Shown here in pieces: positions 28,959 through 38,076 of a stretch of 64,000 bases of DNA. Source of the stretch: Rubrivivax albus. GTDB taxonomy: Bacteria; Pseudomonadota; Gammaproteobacteria; Burkholderiales; Burkholderiaceae_C. Where the stretch lies: the NCBI RefSeq assembly GCF_004016515.1, contig NZ_SACT01000006.1, positions 1 to 64,000 of the forward strand, in the 5' to 3' direction. How positions within the stretch are numbered: the stretch's first letter is position 1; each line of letters opens with the position of its first letter. The notes under the pieces are model-generated. The model did not search any database. It saw only the letters and a list, made by a program, of their open reading frames with translations, and had not been told where the DNA came from. A program made the position numbers and the translations under genes.

Positions 28959-29372
28959 ATGAACCAGGTGATGACCGTCGAAGCCCCGGAAGGCCTCGTG
29001 ACGACGATGCACATCGTCTATGCGCTGCACGCGCTGGGTCTGGTGCTGGGCGCCTTCGGTGCCGCCAGCGTCATCGGCTCCTTCCTGTTCGGCTGGCCGT
29101 CGATCATCGCGGTCATCATCAGCTACGTGAAGCGCGGTGACGCGCGCGGCACCTGGCTGGAATCACATTTCACCTGGGCGATCCGCACCTTCTGGTACGC
29201 ACTGGCCTGGGCGCTGCTGGTGGCCCTGGTGTCGTTCCCGCTGACGCTGGTCATCATCGGCATCGCCACCTGGGCGCTGGGCCTGTTCCTGCTGGGCATC
29301 TGGGCGATCTACCGAATTGCCCGCGGCTGGCTGCGCTTGAAGGACCATCAGCCCATGCCCATGCCAGGGTAA
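28959..29372 (+). CDS. DUF4870-type membrane protein
   Basis: A 137-residue inner-membrane protein with three or four hydrophobic helices. The family pattern is the loop [24 protein letters not shown] between helices, followed by a long hydrophobic stretch ([19 protein letters not shown]). A strong ribosome site (AGGAGG) precedes the ATG by 9 bp. Function is not known for the family. The start ATG at 28959 is followed by a second possible one at 28971. Confidence 0.8.
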   Translation: MNQVMTVEAPEGLVTTMHIVYALHALGLVLGAFGAASVIGSFLFGWPSIIAVIISYVKRGDARGTWLESHFTWAIRTFWYALAWALLVALVSFPLTLVIIGIATWALGLFLLGIWAIYRIARGWLRLKDHQPMPMPG

Positions 29373-29511
29373 ACTCGCGGTCAATGCGGTGGCCCCCAGT
29401 CGCCACCGCGCCGTCGATCTCGACCTCTCCTCAGCTTCGCGCCTGACGACTGGAGCGCCCGCCACGGGCGTCAGCAGGCCGCGACCACGCCCGCCACGCG
29501 GGCCCCTCAGC

Positions 29512-30891
29512 ATGCAATTCACCGACCTCGGCCTGGCCGAGCCGATCCTGCGCGCCGTTCGCGAGCAGGGCTACGACACTCCCACGCCCATCCAGGCCCA
29601 GGCCATCCCGGCCGTGCTGGGCGGCGGCGACCTCATGGCCGGCGCCCAGACCGGTACCGGCAAGACCGCCGGCTTCACGCTGCCGATGCTGCACCGCCTG
29701 GCGGCGCAGAAGCCGGCGCGCGACGCGCGCGGCCGCATCGCCATCCGCGCACTGATCCTCACCCCCACCCGCGAACTCGCCGCGCAGGTGGAGGAAAGCG
29801 TGCGCACCTACGGCAAGTTCCTGCCGCTGACCAGCATGGTGATGTTCGGCGGCGTAGGCATGCAGCCGCAGATCGACCGTCTGCGCAAGGGCGTGGACAT
29901 CCTCGTGGCCACGCCGGGCCGCCTGCTGGACCACCACCAGCAGGGCACGCTGGACCTCAGCCACGTGCAGATCTTCGTGCTCGACGAAGCCGACCGCATG
30001 CTGGACATGGGCTTCATCCACGACATCAAGAAGGTGCTGGCCATCGTGCCGGCCAAGAAGCAGAGCCTGCTCTTCAGCGCCACCTTCAGCGACGAGATCA
30101 AGGCCCTGGCCGACCGCCTGCTGAACCAGCCGGCGCTGATCGAGGTGGCGCGCCGCAACGCCACCGCCGAGACCATCGCGCAGAAGATCCACCCCGTGGG
30201 CCGCGACCGCAAGAAGGCCCTGCTGGCGCACTTGATCAAGCAGGGCGACTGGCACCAGGTGCTGGTGTTCACGCGCATGAAGCACGGCGCCAACCGGCTG
30301 GCAGAGTTTCTGAACGAGCAGGACATCACCGCGATGGCCATCCACGGCAACAAGAGCCAGGGCGCGCGCACCAAGGCGCTGTCGGAGTTCAAGGCCGGCA
30401 CGCTGCAGGTGCTGGTGGCCACGGACATCGCCGCCCGCGGCATCGACATCGACCAGCTGCCGCACGTGGTGAACTTCGAGCTGCCCAACGTGCCCGAGGA
30501 CTACGTGCACCGCATCGGCCGCACCGGCCGCGCCGGCGCCCAGGGCGAGGCGATCTCGCTGGTGTGCCTGGACGAGGAACTGTTCCTCAAGGACATCGAG
30601 AAGCTGATCAAGCGCAGCATTCCGCGCGAGACCATCCCCGGCTTCGAACCGCCGGCCGGCGAGAAGGCCGAACCCATCGTGCTGGGCCGCATGACCATCG
30701 GTGTCGGCGGCACGCGCCGCAATGCTGGCGGTGGTGGCGGTGGCCGTGGCGGCCGCCCGGGTGGCGGTGGCGGTGGTGGCGGCGGTCGCCCGTCCGGCGG
30801 TGGTGGTGGCCGTCCGGGCGGCGGCGGCCCGCGCCGTGACGGCGGGCGCCCCGCTTCCGGCGGCGCCAGCCGCGGCGGCCCGCGCCGCTGA
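29512..30891 (+). CDS. rhlE: DEAD-box ATP-dependent RNA helicase RhlE
   Basis: A 459-residue RNA helicase that remodels rRNA and mRNA structure. All core motifs are present: Q motif ([14 protein letters not shown]), Walker A (AQTGTGKT), PTRELA, DEAD box ([13 protein letters not shown]), SAT (LFSATFS), and [10 protein letters not shown]. The C-terminal 75 residues are a basic Gly/Arg-rich tail (repeats of GGGGGR and GGRP), typical of the RhlE subgroup for RNA binding. The start is taken at the first Met of the catalytic fold; the upstream in-frame ATG gives an unrelated leader. Confidence 0.95.
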   Translation: MQFTDLGLAEPILRAVREQGYDTPTPIQAQAIPAVLGGGDLMAGAQTGTGKTAGFTLPMLHRLAAQKPARDARGRIAIRALILTPTRELAAQVEESVRTYGKFLPLTSMVMFGGVGMQPQIDRLRKGVDILVATPGRLLDHHQQGTLDLSHVQIFVLDEADRMLDMGFIHDIKKVLAIVPAKKQSLLFSATFSDEIKALADRLLNQPALIEVARRNATAETIAQKIHPVGRDRKKALLAHLIKQGDWHQVLVFTRMKHGANRLAEFLNEQDITAMAIHGNKSQGARTKALSEFKAGTLQVLVATDIAARGIDIDQLPHVVNFELPNVPEDYVHRIGRTGRAGAQGEAISLVCLDEELFLKDIEKLIKRSIPRETIPGFEPPAGEKAEPIVLGRMTIGVGGTRRNAGGGGGGRGGRPGGGGGGGGGRPSGGGGGRPGGGGPRRDGGRPASGGASRGGPRR

Positions 30892-30896
30892 GCGGC

Positions 30897-31538
30897 ATGG
30901 CCGATGCGCTGCTGGCCGGCGCGACTGGCCTGATCGGCCAGGCACTGGCCCGTACTTGGGCCGGGCCTGGCACGATGCACATGCTGGTGCGGCGTCCGGT
31001 GCCCGCGCCCTCCCCCGCGTGTCTTGTGCAGGTCGTGGACTTCGGCCAACTGCCGGCGCTGCCGGCGGCGCAGTCGGCCTACTGCTGCCTGGGCACGACG
31101 ATCAAGGTGGCGGGCTCGCAGGCGGCGTTCCGCGCCGTCGACCACGACGCCGTGCTCGCCTTCGCGCGCGCCGCCCAGGCGGCCGGCGTGACGCGCTTTG
31201 CCCTGGTGTCGGCACTGGGCGCGGATGCACGCTCGAAGAACTTCTACAGCCGCGTCAAGGGCGAGACCGAGGCCGCGCTGGCGAGCGTCGGCTTCGCGTC
31301 CCTGGTGATCGCCCGCCCATCCCTGCTGCTGGGTGACCGCAGCGCACTCGGCCAGCCCGAGCGCCACGGCGAACGGATCGGGCAGGCCTTGTCGCGTGCG
31401 ATCGGCGGGCTGATCCCGTCGGCCTGGCGGCCGATCGCCGCCGACGTCGTCGCACGCGCCCTGTTGCGCAGTCTCGCGTCACCCGCCGCCGGTGTGACGG
31501 TGCTGGATTCAGCAGCGCTGCAGCGCCTGGGCCGTTGA
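30897..31538 (+). CDS. NAD(P)-binding atypical SDR (TIP30/HTATIP2-like)
   Basis: A 213-residue protein with a Rossmann dinucleotide motif at its N-terminus (LLAGATGLIGQALA) and the SALGADARSKNFYSRVKGETE segment, in which Tyr-x3-Lys (YSRVK) matches the extended/atypical SDR active site. It resembles the TIP30/oxidoreductase group often annotated as nucleoside-diphosphate-sugar epimerase-like. It starts 5 bp after rhlE, so co-transcription is likely. Reaction unknown. Confidence 0.82.
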   Translation: MADALLAGATGLIGQALARTWAGPGTMHMLVRRPVPAPSPACLVQVVDFGQLPALPAAQSAYCCLGTTIKVAGSQAAFRAVDHDAVLAFARAAQAAGVTRFALVSALGADARSKNFYSRVKGETEAALASVGFASLVIARPSLLLGDRSALGQPERHGERIGQALSRAIGGLIPSAWRPIAADVVARALLRSLASPAAGVTVLDSAALQRLGR

Positions 31539-31574
31539 ACGACCCGAAGGCACTGCCGCGCCAGCGGATCGCCG

Positions 31575-33326
31575 TCAGAAGCTGAACACGACCGTGGCCG
31601 AGCAGGTGCTGGTGCCGGCGGCGCAGACCTGGTAGCCGTAGCTGCCACTGCCGAGCGGCCCGTCGTCGGTGCTGCCGTCGTTGGCGGTGGTCTGCACCAC
31701 GACGCCGTCCCGCCGCACATCGACCTGGGCACTGCTGCCGCCCGCCCAGCTCAGGCGCGCGTAGGTCCTGCCCTTCTTGCGCACGCTGGTCACGCCGTTC
31801 AGGGTGGGCGCCGTCACCACCACGGGCGTCTGCAGCAGTTCGTGCGCCGCCTTCGCCTGGATGATGCCGAAGCCGTAGGCGTTGTCGCGGCCGGCCGCGC
31901 CCTTGTCGATGGCGGTCAGTTGCAGCGCCTCGCGGATGTCGGCGGCGCTGCGCGTCGGGTTCAGGCTCCACACCAGCGCCGCCACCCCGGCCACGTGCGG
32001 CGTGGCCATCGAGGTGCCGTCATAGGCCTCGTAGCCGTTGCCCACACCGGCGGTGTTGTCCAGGGTGGCGATATTGCCCAGCCGGCCCAGCGCCGCGGCG
32101 CCATCGGCATCGCTGATGCTGATCGCCGGGATCGTGCTGCTGCCGTTGAGCGTGCCGGCAAAGCCGCCGGCTTCGTTATTGTAGATGGCTGCGCCGACAC
32201 CGCCGCCGGACACCACGTTGGCCACCTTGTCGGCGAAGCTGATGGTGCCCCGCCGGCAGAGCACCACACGGCCGGTCCAGGCGCCAGCGGCAGTGCACTC
32301 GCCGCCATCGACCAGCGCACCGTTCACGCTGGTGCGCGCCGAGCCGTCGATGTCGGTGCCGATCCAGTACGCGCCACCGGCACTCAGCGTCGACGCCTTG
32401 AACGGCGTCGTCGACACCACACCGACCCCGGGGGCGGCCAGTTCCACGTCGCTGTTCTGCTGGGAGAAATCGGCCACCACGCCAGCGGCGTCCACCGCCG
32501 CCACCGACACCACGCCGGCATAGCCCGCCGGGTAGCTGGTGCGCGTGTTGCCGTCGTTGCCGGCCGCCGCGATCGGCAGCACGCCGTTGGCATAGGCGTT
32601 GTCGAAGGCGTTGCGTTCGGTGCGGCTGGACGTGCTGCCGCCCAGGCTCATGTTGATCACCAGCCGGTTGCTGCCGGCGGCCGCCACGCAGCGGTTCAGC
32701 GCCGTGACCAGCGACGACGAGTAGGCCCAGCCGCAGTCGGCCCCGCTGAACACCTTCTCGATGTGCAGGTGCAGGTTGCCGTTGCCCACCACCCCCAGCA
32801 CGCCCAGGCTGTTGTTGCTGGCGGCGATGGTGCCGGCCACGTGCGAACCGTGGCCGCAGGTGTCCTCGGCCCAGTTGCCGCTGCCGTTGTCGTTGGTGCC
32901 GGTGACGTTGGTGTCGGGCAGATCCTCGTGCGCGCGCTGGTAGCCCGAGTCGATGATGCACACCGTGGTGTTGCTGCCGCTGGCGGCGTTGCCCGTGAAC
33001 ACCGGGTCGTTGGCCTGCACCATCGGGATGCCGTAGGGCACGCTCTGCGCCAGCGGATAGCGGCGGGCGTCCACTTCCACGTATTCCACCAGCGGATGGC
33101 GGCGCAAGGCCTCCACCGCGGCGGCCGGCAGCTGGGCCGCCAGCGCACGCTGGGGCCGAAGTTCGAGCGCCACGCGCCCGCCGGCGGCCTGCACTGCCGA
33201 CGCTGCGCCTTGCAGGTCACGGAACTTGACGATGTAGCGGCCGTCGGCCGCCGAGGCGGAAGCAGCCGTCACCAGCGCCACGCCTGCGATGGCGCACGCG
33301 CGCGCCAGGATTCCTGTCGAAGTCAT
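31575..33326 (-). CDS. Secreted S8 subtilisin-like serine peptidase
   Basis: A 583-residue exported subtilase. Signal peptide (1-26), inhibitor I9-like prodomain (about 30-90, YIVKFRD...YVEVDARR), then the catalytic domain with Asp126 (CIIDSG), His159 (HGSHVAG), oxyanion Asn257 (AAGNDG) and Ser439 (GTSMATPHVAG). A protease-associated (PA) insert occupies about 320-420. The C-terminal 85 residues after the catalytic domain are a beta-rich, Gly/Ser-rich module similar to a fibronectin-like domain. It lies downstream of a terminator that closes the TRAP operon, so it has its own promoter. Confidence 0.93.
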   Translation of the reverse strand: MTSTGILARACAIAGVALVTAASASAADGRYIVKFRDLQGAASAVQAAGGRVALELRPQRALAAQLPAAAVEALRRHPLVEYVEVDARRYPLAQSVPYGIPMVQANDPVFTGNAASGSNTTVCIIDSGYQRAHEDLPDTNVTGTNDNGSGNWAEDTCGHGSHVAGTIAASNNSLGVLGVVGNGNLHLHIEKVFSGADCGWAYSSSLVTALNRCVAAAGSNRLVINMSLGGSTSSRTERNAFDNAYANGVLPIAAAGNDGNTRTSYPAGYAGVVSVAAVDAAGVVADFSQQNSDVELAAPGVGVVSTTPFKASTLSAGGAYWIGTDIDGSARTSVNGALVDGGECTAAGAWTGRVVLCRRGTISFADKVANVVSGGGVGAAIYNNEAGGFAGTLNGSSTIPAISISDADGAAALGRLGNIATLDNTAGVGNGYEAYDGTSMATPHVAGVAALVWSLNPTRSAADIREALQLTAIDKGAAGRDNAYGFGIIQAKAAHELLQTPVVVTAPTLNGVTSVRKKGRTYARLSWAGGSSAQVDVRRDGVVVQTTANDGSTDDGPLGSGSYGYQVCAAGTSTCSATVVFSF

Positions 33327-33338
33327 CCACCCTCCACC

Positions 33339-33362
33339 AAAAACGGGCCGCGATGGCGGCCC
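33339..33362 (-). terminator. Intrinsic terminator of the TRAP/Rieske operon
   Basis: On the minus strand a 7-bp stem GGGCCGC/GCGGCCC with loop CATC is followed by GTTTTTGG, a U5 tract. It begins 28 bp after the dctP stop and ends before the S8 peptidase start, so it separates the two units. Confidence 0.8.
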
Positions 33363-33390
33363 TTCTGTTCTTGCTTTGTCTCGCCCGCGC

Positions 33391-34425
33391 TCAGGCGTGC
33401 TTGGCGATCAGTTCCTTGGCTCGCGCCAGCAGCTTCTTGCCGTCGTAGCCACGCCCGTCCATGTCCTTGACCCAGAGGTCGTCGATCGGCGAGGACAGCT
33501 TGATGAACTGCTCGCGCACATCGGCCGGCACCTTGTAGATGGTGTTGCCGCGGTCCTCGGCCGCCTTGCGGCCCAGCGGGTCGTTGCCCTGCTGCGTCTT
33601 GCCCAGCCAGGCCGACGTGGCGAGGCCCGAATTGGCGTCGATGACCTTCTTCAGGTCGGGCGCCAGGCCGTCGTACTTCGCCTTGTTCATGGCCATCACG
33701 AAGGTGGTGGTGTAGAGCGCCGGGCCGGAGTTGTCGAACTCGGTGTGGAACTTGGTGAGCTCGTGCACCTTGACCGCCGGCACCACCTCCCAGGGGATGA
33801 CGCAGGCGTCGATGGTGCCCTTGCTCAGCGCGTCCGGGATGCCCGGCAGCGGCATGCCCACCGGCGTGGCGCCCACACTGGCCAGCATCTTGGTGACCTG
33901 GCGCGTGGGCCCGCGCACCTTCATGCCGCGCAGGTCCGCCGGCGACTTGATGAGCTTCTTCGCGCTGTGGAACATGCCCGGGCCGTGCACGTGCAGCGCC
34001 AGCACCTGGGTCTCCTTGAACTCGTCGGGGCACTCGGTCTGGAAGTACTCCCAGTAGGCCTTGGACGTGGCCTCGGCGTGGTTCATCATGAACGGCAGTT
34101 CGAAGACCTCGATGCGCGGGAAGCGCCCCGCCGTGGTGCCGGGCAAGGTCCAGACGATGTCCACGACGCCGTCGCGCGCCTGGTCGTACAGCTGCGCCGG
34201 CGTGCCGCCCAGTTGCATGGCCGGGTAGCCTTCGAACTTGATGCGGCCGCCGGACTCCTTCTCCACCTTCTCCATCCACGGCTTGTGCATCAGCAGCCAG
34301 ACGTTGGACAGCGGCGCCATGAAGGTGTGGAACTTCAGCGTCACGGTCTGCTGTGCCAGTGCGGCCAGCGGCGTACCGAGGCTGGCAGCGGCAGCAGCGC
34401 CGGTGACGAAGGTGCGGCGTTTCAT
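33391..34425 (-). CDS. dctP: TRAP transporter solute receptor DctP
   Basis: A 344-residue periplasmic binding protein of the DctP family. The N-terminus MKRRTFVTGAAAAASLG has a twin-arginine motif and signal sequence. Receptor features include LKFHTFMAPLSNVW, PAQLYDQARDGVVDIVWTLPG and DLRGMKVRGPTRQVTKML, which contains the conserved arginine that grips the ligand carboxylate. It presumably captures an aromatic or organic acid for the permease encoded upstream. It follows dctM after 92 bp. Confidence 0.92.
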   Translation of the reverse strand: MKRRTFVTGAAAAASLGTPLAALAQQTVTLKFHTFMAPLSNVWLLMHKPWMEKVEKESGGRIKFEGYPAMQLGGTPAQLYDQARDGVVDIVWTLPGTTAGRFPRIEVFELPFMMNHAEATSKAYWEYFQTECPDEFKETQVLALHVHGPGMFHSAKKLIKSPADLRGMKVRGPTRQVTKMLASVGATPVGMPLPGIPDALSKGTIDACVIPWEVVPAVKVHELTKFHTEFDNSGPALYTTTFVMAMNKAKYDGLAPDLKKVIDANSGLATSAWLGKTQQGNDPLGRKAAEDRGNTIYKVPADVREQFIKLSSPIDDLWVKDMDGRGYDGKKLLARAKELIAKHA

Positions 34426-34517
34426 CGGGAATCCTCCTGAGTCGAATGCCCGGCAAGGTACCGGCCAGCGGACGCGCTGGCGACGCGGTTTTCCCTATCG
34501 GGGTTGATCCGGGATGG

Positions 34518-35840
34518 TCAGCCCACGAAGCCCACCAGCCACAGGGACAATGGCGGCACGAAGAACAGCAGCAGCGTGCGCAGCACATCGCTGGCCAGGA
34601 AGGGGATCACGCAGCGGTAGCTCTCGGCGATGGGCACACCCGGCGCCATGCCGTTGACCACGTAGACGTTCAGCCCCACCGGCGGCGTCAGCAGGCCGAA
34701 GCCCACCGTCATCAGCACCATGATGCCGAACCAGATGGCCACGCTCTCTTGCGGCATGCCGAAGTCCAGCGCCATCACCATCGGAAAGAAGATCGGGATG
34801 GTCAGCAGGATCACCGACAGCTCGTCCATCACCGCGCCGCTGACCACGTAGAACAGCAGGATGGCGCCCACCACAGCCCAGGGCGACAGGCCCCAGCCGG
34901 CCACCATCTCGGCCAGCTGATTGGGCACCTGGGTCAGCGCCAGCGCGCCGTTCATCAGGTCGGCGCCGAGGAAGATCAGGAAGATCATCGCGGAGGCCGA
35001 TGCCGTGGCGTAGAAGCACTGCCCCAGCTTGGCGAACGTCAGCTCGCGCCGCGCCAGTGCGGCGACGAAGGTGGCCGCCGCGCCGACCGCGGCGCCCTCG
35101 GTGGGCGTGAACCAGCCGCCGTAGATGCCACCGAACACGAGCAGGAAGATCAACGCGATTGGCCCCACACCCCAGAGCGCGCGCGCGGTGAGGCGGGGCA
35201 TCTCACCCTCGTCGTGGTCCGGCGCATGGCCCGGCACCCAGCGCACGTACAGCGCAATGGCCACCATGTAGCCCAGCATGGCGATCAGGCCGGGGATCAT
35301 CGCCGCGGCAAACAGCTTGGCGATGTTCTGCTCGGTGAGGATGGCGTAGATGACGAGCGGCACCGACGGCGGGATCAGGATGCCCAGCGTGCCGCCCGCG
35401 GCCAGCGTGCCGGTGGACAGGCGACCGGAGTAGCCGTGCCGCTTCATCTCCGGCAACGCCACCTGGGTGATCGTGGCCGCCGTAGCGATGGACGAGCCGC
35501 AGATGGCACCGAAGGCCGCGCTGGCCACCACCGCGGCCATCGCCAGCCCGCCGCGGGCGCGCGCCATCAGCGCCGCCGCCACCTCGAACAGCGCCCGCGA
35601 CAGCCCGCCCTGGGTGGCGAAGTTGCCCATCAGGATGAACAGCGGGATCACGCTGAGGTCGTAGCTGGCAAAGCGCGCGAAGGCCTGGGTGTTCAGGAAG
35701 GCCGCCAGCGGCCCCCAGCCGGCCTGCTCCACGTAGCCCACGGCGCCGGCGATGAACATGGCGATCGCGATCGGCACGCGCACCGCCATCAGCGCCAGCA
35801 TCAGCGCGAACAGCAGGCCGGCCTGCATCAGCGGCGTCAT
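34518..35840 (-). CDS. dctM: TRAP transporter large permease DctM
   Basis: A 440-residue inner-membrane protein with about twelve hydrophobic helices, the ion-coupled channel of a tripartite TRAP importer. Family motifs are AFGAICGSSIATAATITQVALPEM and FGLLTPPVGLNVYVVNG. Start 35840 overlaps the dctQ stop as ATGA (35837-35840), so large and small subunits are coupled. It sits in the Rieske/GS operon, which implies that its cargo is the substrate of that pathway. Confidence 0.93.
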   Translation of the reverse strand: MTPLMQAGLLFALMLALMAVRVPIAIAMFIAGAVGYVEQAGWGPLAAFLNTQAFARFASYDLSVIPLFILMGNFATQGGLSRALFEVAAALMARARGGLAMAAVVASAAFGAICGSSIATAATITQVALPEMKRHGYSGRLSTGTLAAGGTLGILIPPSVPLVIYAILTEQNIAKLFAAAMIPGLIAMLGYMVAIALYVRWVPGHAPDHDEGEMPRLTARALWGVGPIALIFLLVFGGIYGGWFTPTEGAAVGAAATFVAALARRELTFAKLGQCFYATASASAMIFLIFLGADLMNGALALTQVPNQLAEMVAGWGLSPWAVVGAILLFYVVSGAVMDELSVILLTIPIFFPMVMALDFGMPQESVAIWFGIMVLMTVGFGLLTPPVGLNVYVVNGMAPGVPIAESYRCVIPFLASDVLRTLLLFFVPPLSLWLVGFVG

Positions 35841-36316
35841 GCCGCGACCTCTTCGCTGCCGAAGCCCCGCACCGCCTGCACCGCGGCGATCACGCCGGTC
35901 AGCGCCAGCGCCGGCACGATGGCCGCATAGACGGGCCATTCCGGGAAGCCCAGCATCATGGTCTCGGCCTTGGTCTCCCAGGCGGACAGGCCACCCACCG
36001 CACTGCGCCAGGTCAGCAGCGCCATCGCCGCGGCCAGCAGCGCGGCGCCTACACGGTCCAGCGTCTCGCGCGTGGCTGGCGCGGTGCGCTGGGTGAAGAA
36101 GTCCACGATGATGTTGGCGCGCCGCAGCTGGCCCAGCGGCAGGAACAGCGCGATGGCCGCACCGGCGGCCACGCCGGTGAGCTCGAAGTCGCCGATGATC
36201 GTCCAGCCCGTGGTGTTGCGGCCGATCAGGCTGGCGCAGGTCATCAGCGTGACGGTGGTCAGCAGCAGGCCGGCCAGCAGCGCGCAGGCCTTGGCCAGGA
36301 ACTCGAGCGCGCGCAT
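35837..36316 (-). CDS. dctQ: TRAP transporter small permease DctQ
   Basis: A 159-residue membrane protein with four predicted helices, the small subunit of the TRAP importer. Motifs include LMTCASLIGRNTTGWTIIGDFEL and LFLPLGQLRRANIIVDFFTQR, standard in DctQ. ATG 36316 overlaps the ferredoxin stop by one base (TGATG), linking transport and oxygenase genes. Any in-frame extension upstream of this start overlaps the ferredoxin gene and is not real. Confidence 0.9.
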   Translation of the reverse strand: MRALEFLAKACALLAGLLLTTVTLMTCASLIGRNTTGWTIIGDFELTGVAAGAAIALFLPLGQLRRANIIVDFFTQRTAPATRETLDRVGAALLAAAMALLTWRSAVGGLSAWETKAETMMLGFPEWPVYAAIVPALALTGVIAAVQAVRGFGSEEVAA

Positions 36317-36636
36317 CAGTACTGGGTCTCCGGCAGGTGCACGACGAGACCGTCGAGCGATTCGGTCAGCGTGATCTCGCAGCTCAGGCGGCTTTCCGGC
36401 CGGCGCTCTGCGGCGGTCATCTCCAGCATCGACGCCTCGTCCTCCGACACCGGCGGCAGCCGCTCCGCCCAGCCCGGGTCCACGTAGACGTGGCAGGTGG
36501 CGCAGCTCAGGCAACCGCCGCAGTCGGCGGCGATGCCGTCGATGCCGGCCTTGGTGGCAGCACGCATCAGGCTCTGGCCAGGGCCGGCGTCCAGCACGTG
36601 GCGCGTGCCGTCGGCGGCGATCAGGGTGATCTGCAT
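36316..36636 (-). CDS. Adrenodoxin-like 2Fe-2S ferredoxin
   Basis: A 106-residue ferredoxin. Cluster ligands are Cys39, Cys45, Cys48 (C-x5-C-x2-C) and Cys86 (RLSCEI), with an extra Cys42 inside the loop. The MLEMTAAERRPESRLSC segment is typical of adrenodoxin-type ferredoxins that feed P450s or Rieske oxygenases. It most likely supplies electrons to the Rieske oxygenase two genes upstream. No ferredoxin reductase gene is seen in the window. Confidence 0.92.
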   Translation of the reverse strand: MQITLIAADGTRHVLDAGPGQSLMRAATKAGIDGIAADCGGCLSCATCHVYVDPGWAERLPPVSEDEASMLEMTAAERRPESRLSCEITLTESLDGLVVHLPETQY

Positions 36637-36645
36637 GGAATCGGT

Positions 36646-38076
36646 CTACAAGCGGCTGAAGTACTCGCGGCGGTCGAACTCGGCCTTGTCTTCGGCGGCG
36701 TCGCAGCGCGCCTGCTCCTGGCGCTTGACGGCGACGAAGGTCTCGACGAAGGCGCGGCCCATCGCGTCGCACAGCGTGGCGTCGGCCTGCAGCGCGTCCA
36801 GCGCGTTGCCCAGCCGGGTGGGCAGTGGCGCGCCGCCCTCGGCATAGGGCGACTCGGTGGGTGGCGGCGGCTCCAGGCCGCGCGCCAGCCCATCGAGCCC
36901 CGCGTGGATCTGCGCCGCGATGTAGGCATAGGGGTTGGCCGCGGGCTCGCCGATGCGGTTCTCGATCCGCGTGGCCGGGTCGCCGACACCCCCGACCAGG
37001 CGCAGCATGGCCCCGCGGTTGTCTCGCCCCCAGGCCACCTGCATCGGCGCCAGCGCATGTGGCCGGAAGCGGCCGAAGCCGTTGGTGGTGCTGGTGCCGA
37101 ACACCGCGGCGCCGGCCGCATGGGCCAGCAACCCGGCCAGCCAGTGGCGGCCCTTGGCCGACAGCGGCGCGTCGGCGGCGGCGAAGGCGTTGCGATCGTC
37201 GGCATCGACCAACGAATGGTGCAGGTGCCAGCCGCTGGCCATAACCTGGGGAAACGGCGGCCGGCAGACGAAGCTGGCGTGGTACCCGGCGCGCCGCAGC
37301 GCCTGCTGCACGCCGTTGCGGAAGCGCAGCATGCCATCGGCGGCGTCGAGCGCATCCATCGCGTCGAACACCGCCTCCACCTGGCTGGGGCCGAGCTCGA
37401 TCTCCAGCGAGCGCAGCGGCAGACCCAGGCCCAGGGCGGTGTCACGCACGATGTCGAACACCGGCGCCACGCGGTCGGCATGCGCGTCGCTCAGTAACTG
37501 CCAGCCCGGGTGGATCAGCTCGACCGCCGGCGGCTCGGGCGGCCAGGTGCTGGTGGCCGGGTCCAGACGCTCGTCCACGATGCGATAGACGTGGAACTCG
37601 ACCTCCAGACCGCAGCGCAGACGCCAGCCGGCGTCGGCCAGCCGCGCCACCGCGCGCTGCAGCACGCGCCGAGGGTCCTGCAGCACCGGCGTGCCGTCGG
37701 CGAACCAGGGCTGGCCCAGCACCCAGGCCGTGCCCGGCGCCCAGGGCAGCAGCGTGAAGCTGGCCGGGTCGGGCAGCAGCCACAGGTTGGCCGCACCGCC
37801 GAAGCCATCGGGTGCCCCGCCGGGCTCGAAGACCTTGAACGCGGTGCGGTCCGACGTGTCTTTCAGCAGCAGCGTGCCCACGAGGCCGACACCGTCCATC
37901 AGCGCGGCATCCAGCGCGTGCGGCATCAGCGTCTTGCCGCGGAGCCATCCGTGCAGGTCACCCCAGGCCACCCGCACCTGGCGCACGTCGGCCTCACGCA
38001 CACGGGCGCGCAAGGCGTCGCACGCCGCGGCACGCGCGGCATCGTGCAGGCCGCAGCGTTGTGCCAGCGACGTCAC
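36646..38076 (-). CDS. Glutamine synthetase-like ligase (gamma-glutamylation type)
   Basis: A 476-residue member of the glutamine synthetase family outside the GlnA group. The N-terminal beta-grasp has VRVAWGDLHGWLRGKTL. The catalytic barrel has CGLEVEFHVY, LEIELGPSQVEAVF, GWHLHHSL, WGRDNRGAMLRL and TRIENRIGEPAANPYAYIAA. Relatives (PuuA, IpuC, the aniline-dioxygenase component TdnQ/AtdA1) ligate glutamate to amines. GTG 38076 is chosen because it overlaps the Rieske stop as GTGA; the longer in-frame ATG at 38142 lies inside the Rieske gene. Its coupling to an oxygenase suggests activation of an amine substrate. Confidence 0.85.
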   Translation of the reverse strand: MTSLAQRCGLHDAARAAACDALRARVREADVRQVRVAWGDLHGWLRGKTLMPHALDAALMDGVGLVGTLLLKDTSDRTAFKVFEPGGAPDGFGGAANLWLLPDPASFTLLPWAPGTAWVLGQPWFADGTPVLQDPRRVLQRAVARLADAGWRLRCGLEVEFHVYRIVDERLDPATSTWPPEPPAVELIHPGWQLLSDAHADRVAPVFDIVRDTALGLGLPLRSLEIELGPSQVEAVFDAMDALDAADGMLRFRNGVQQALRRAGYHASFVCRPPFPQVMASGWHLHHSLVDADDRNAFAAADAPLSAKGRHWLAGLLAHAAGAAVFGTSTTNGFGRFRPHALAPMQVAWGRDNRGAMLRLVGGVGDPATRIENRIGEPAANPYAYIAAQIHAGLDGLARGLEPPPPTESPYAEGGAPLPTRLGNALDALQADATLCDAMGRAFVETFVAVKRQEQARCDAAEDKAEFDRREYFSRL